From NCBI GenBank assembly GCA_016763215.1, contig JAESUF010000159.1, positions 1 through 5,988 on the forward strand: 5,988 nucleotides of DNA, given 5' to 3'. The DNA comes from Flavobacteriaceae bacterium (GTDB lineage Bacteria > Bacteroidota > Bacteroidia > Flavobacteriales > Flavobacteriaceae). The notes under the pieces are model-generated. The model was not told the origin of the DNA. It saw nothing but the letters and a program-made list of their open reading frames with translations, and did not search any database. Shown piece after piece: positions 5,899 through 5,988 of the stretch (its first letter is position 1; each line of letters starts with the position of its first letter). Made by a program: the position numbers and the translations under genes.

Positions 5899-5988
5899 TA
5901 TCATCCGTATTTCTTTAGGAAAAGACAAAAGATTGCGAATACTAGTATTCGCAATCTTTTGTCTTTTCCTAAAGAAATACGGATGATA
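5899..5988. repeat. Perfect 90-bp palindrome ending at the window edge
   Basis: Positions 5899-5943 are the exact reverse complement of 5944-5988, with no loop; the centre is ACTAGT (5941-5946). It begins 33 bp upstream of the ATG of peptide gene 4 and reaches the last base, so it may be longer. It occupies the place where the promoter of the peptide array should be. A loop-free palindrome this long is unstable in most bacteria, so an assembly or amplification fold-back is as likely as a natural element. Confidence 0.95.

Noticed and set aside
5899..5988. Palindrome as an intrinsic terminator
   Set aside because: It has no loop and no terminal U-tract, the length is far beyond the usual 15-25 bp stems, and it lies upstream of the gene array rather than at a gene end.

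Overview
The window looks like chromosomal DNA of a marine-type member of the Bacteroidota, most likely Flavobacteriia. It is AT-rich, its genes lack Shine-Dalgarno sequences, and two TAnnTTTG promoter cores lie in the only divergent gap. The GalE, WbpE-like aminotransferase and penicillin-acylase proteins also fit that group. A gene is cut at the left edge, and the right edge stops exactly at the end of a palindrome, so the window may be a whole short contig.

Left part, minus strand (1-2322): a nucleotide-sugar unit is read right to left. It runs from a WbpE-like DegT/DnrJ/EryC1 aminotransferase to galE, then to the start of a probable Crp/Fnr-type regulator whose ATG directly follows the galE stop. 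The aminotransferase and galE plausibly supply amino sugars and UDP-galactose for surface polysaccharide. Middle, plus strand (2395-4769): a membrane-anchored Ntn hydrolase of the penicillin acylase family diverges from the aminotransferase. It ends at a strong stem-loop terminator shared with the convergent genes on its right.

Right part, minus strand (4830-5865): this is the most interesting region. Four small genes in tandem each encode a nearly invariant 23-residue double-glycine leader followed by an unrelated Cys-rich core (4, 4, 6 and 6 Cys). Transcription order is 5865 to 4830. They look like secreted bacteriocin-like or toxin-like peptides cut after Gly-Gly by a C39-peptidase ABC transporter, which is not in the window. 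The three gaps between them each carry a structured element ahead of the next gene. It has a variable but fully compensated stem, a conserved GAGTGTC...AAATGTTC core, and a second helix that together form an H-type pseudoknot. I do not recognise this element; it may be an undescribed cis-regulatory RNA.

Three genes (aminotransferase, acylase and the first peptide) are each broken by the loss of one base, and restoring that base gives a perfectly family-like protein. Three such losses in 6 kb suggest sequence indel errors at least as much as real gene decay. A perfect 90-bp palindrome fills the last 90 bases and may be an assembly fold-back.
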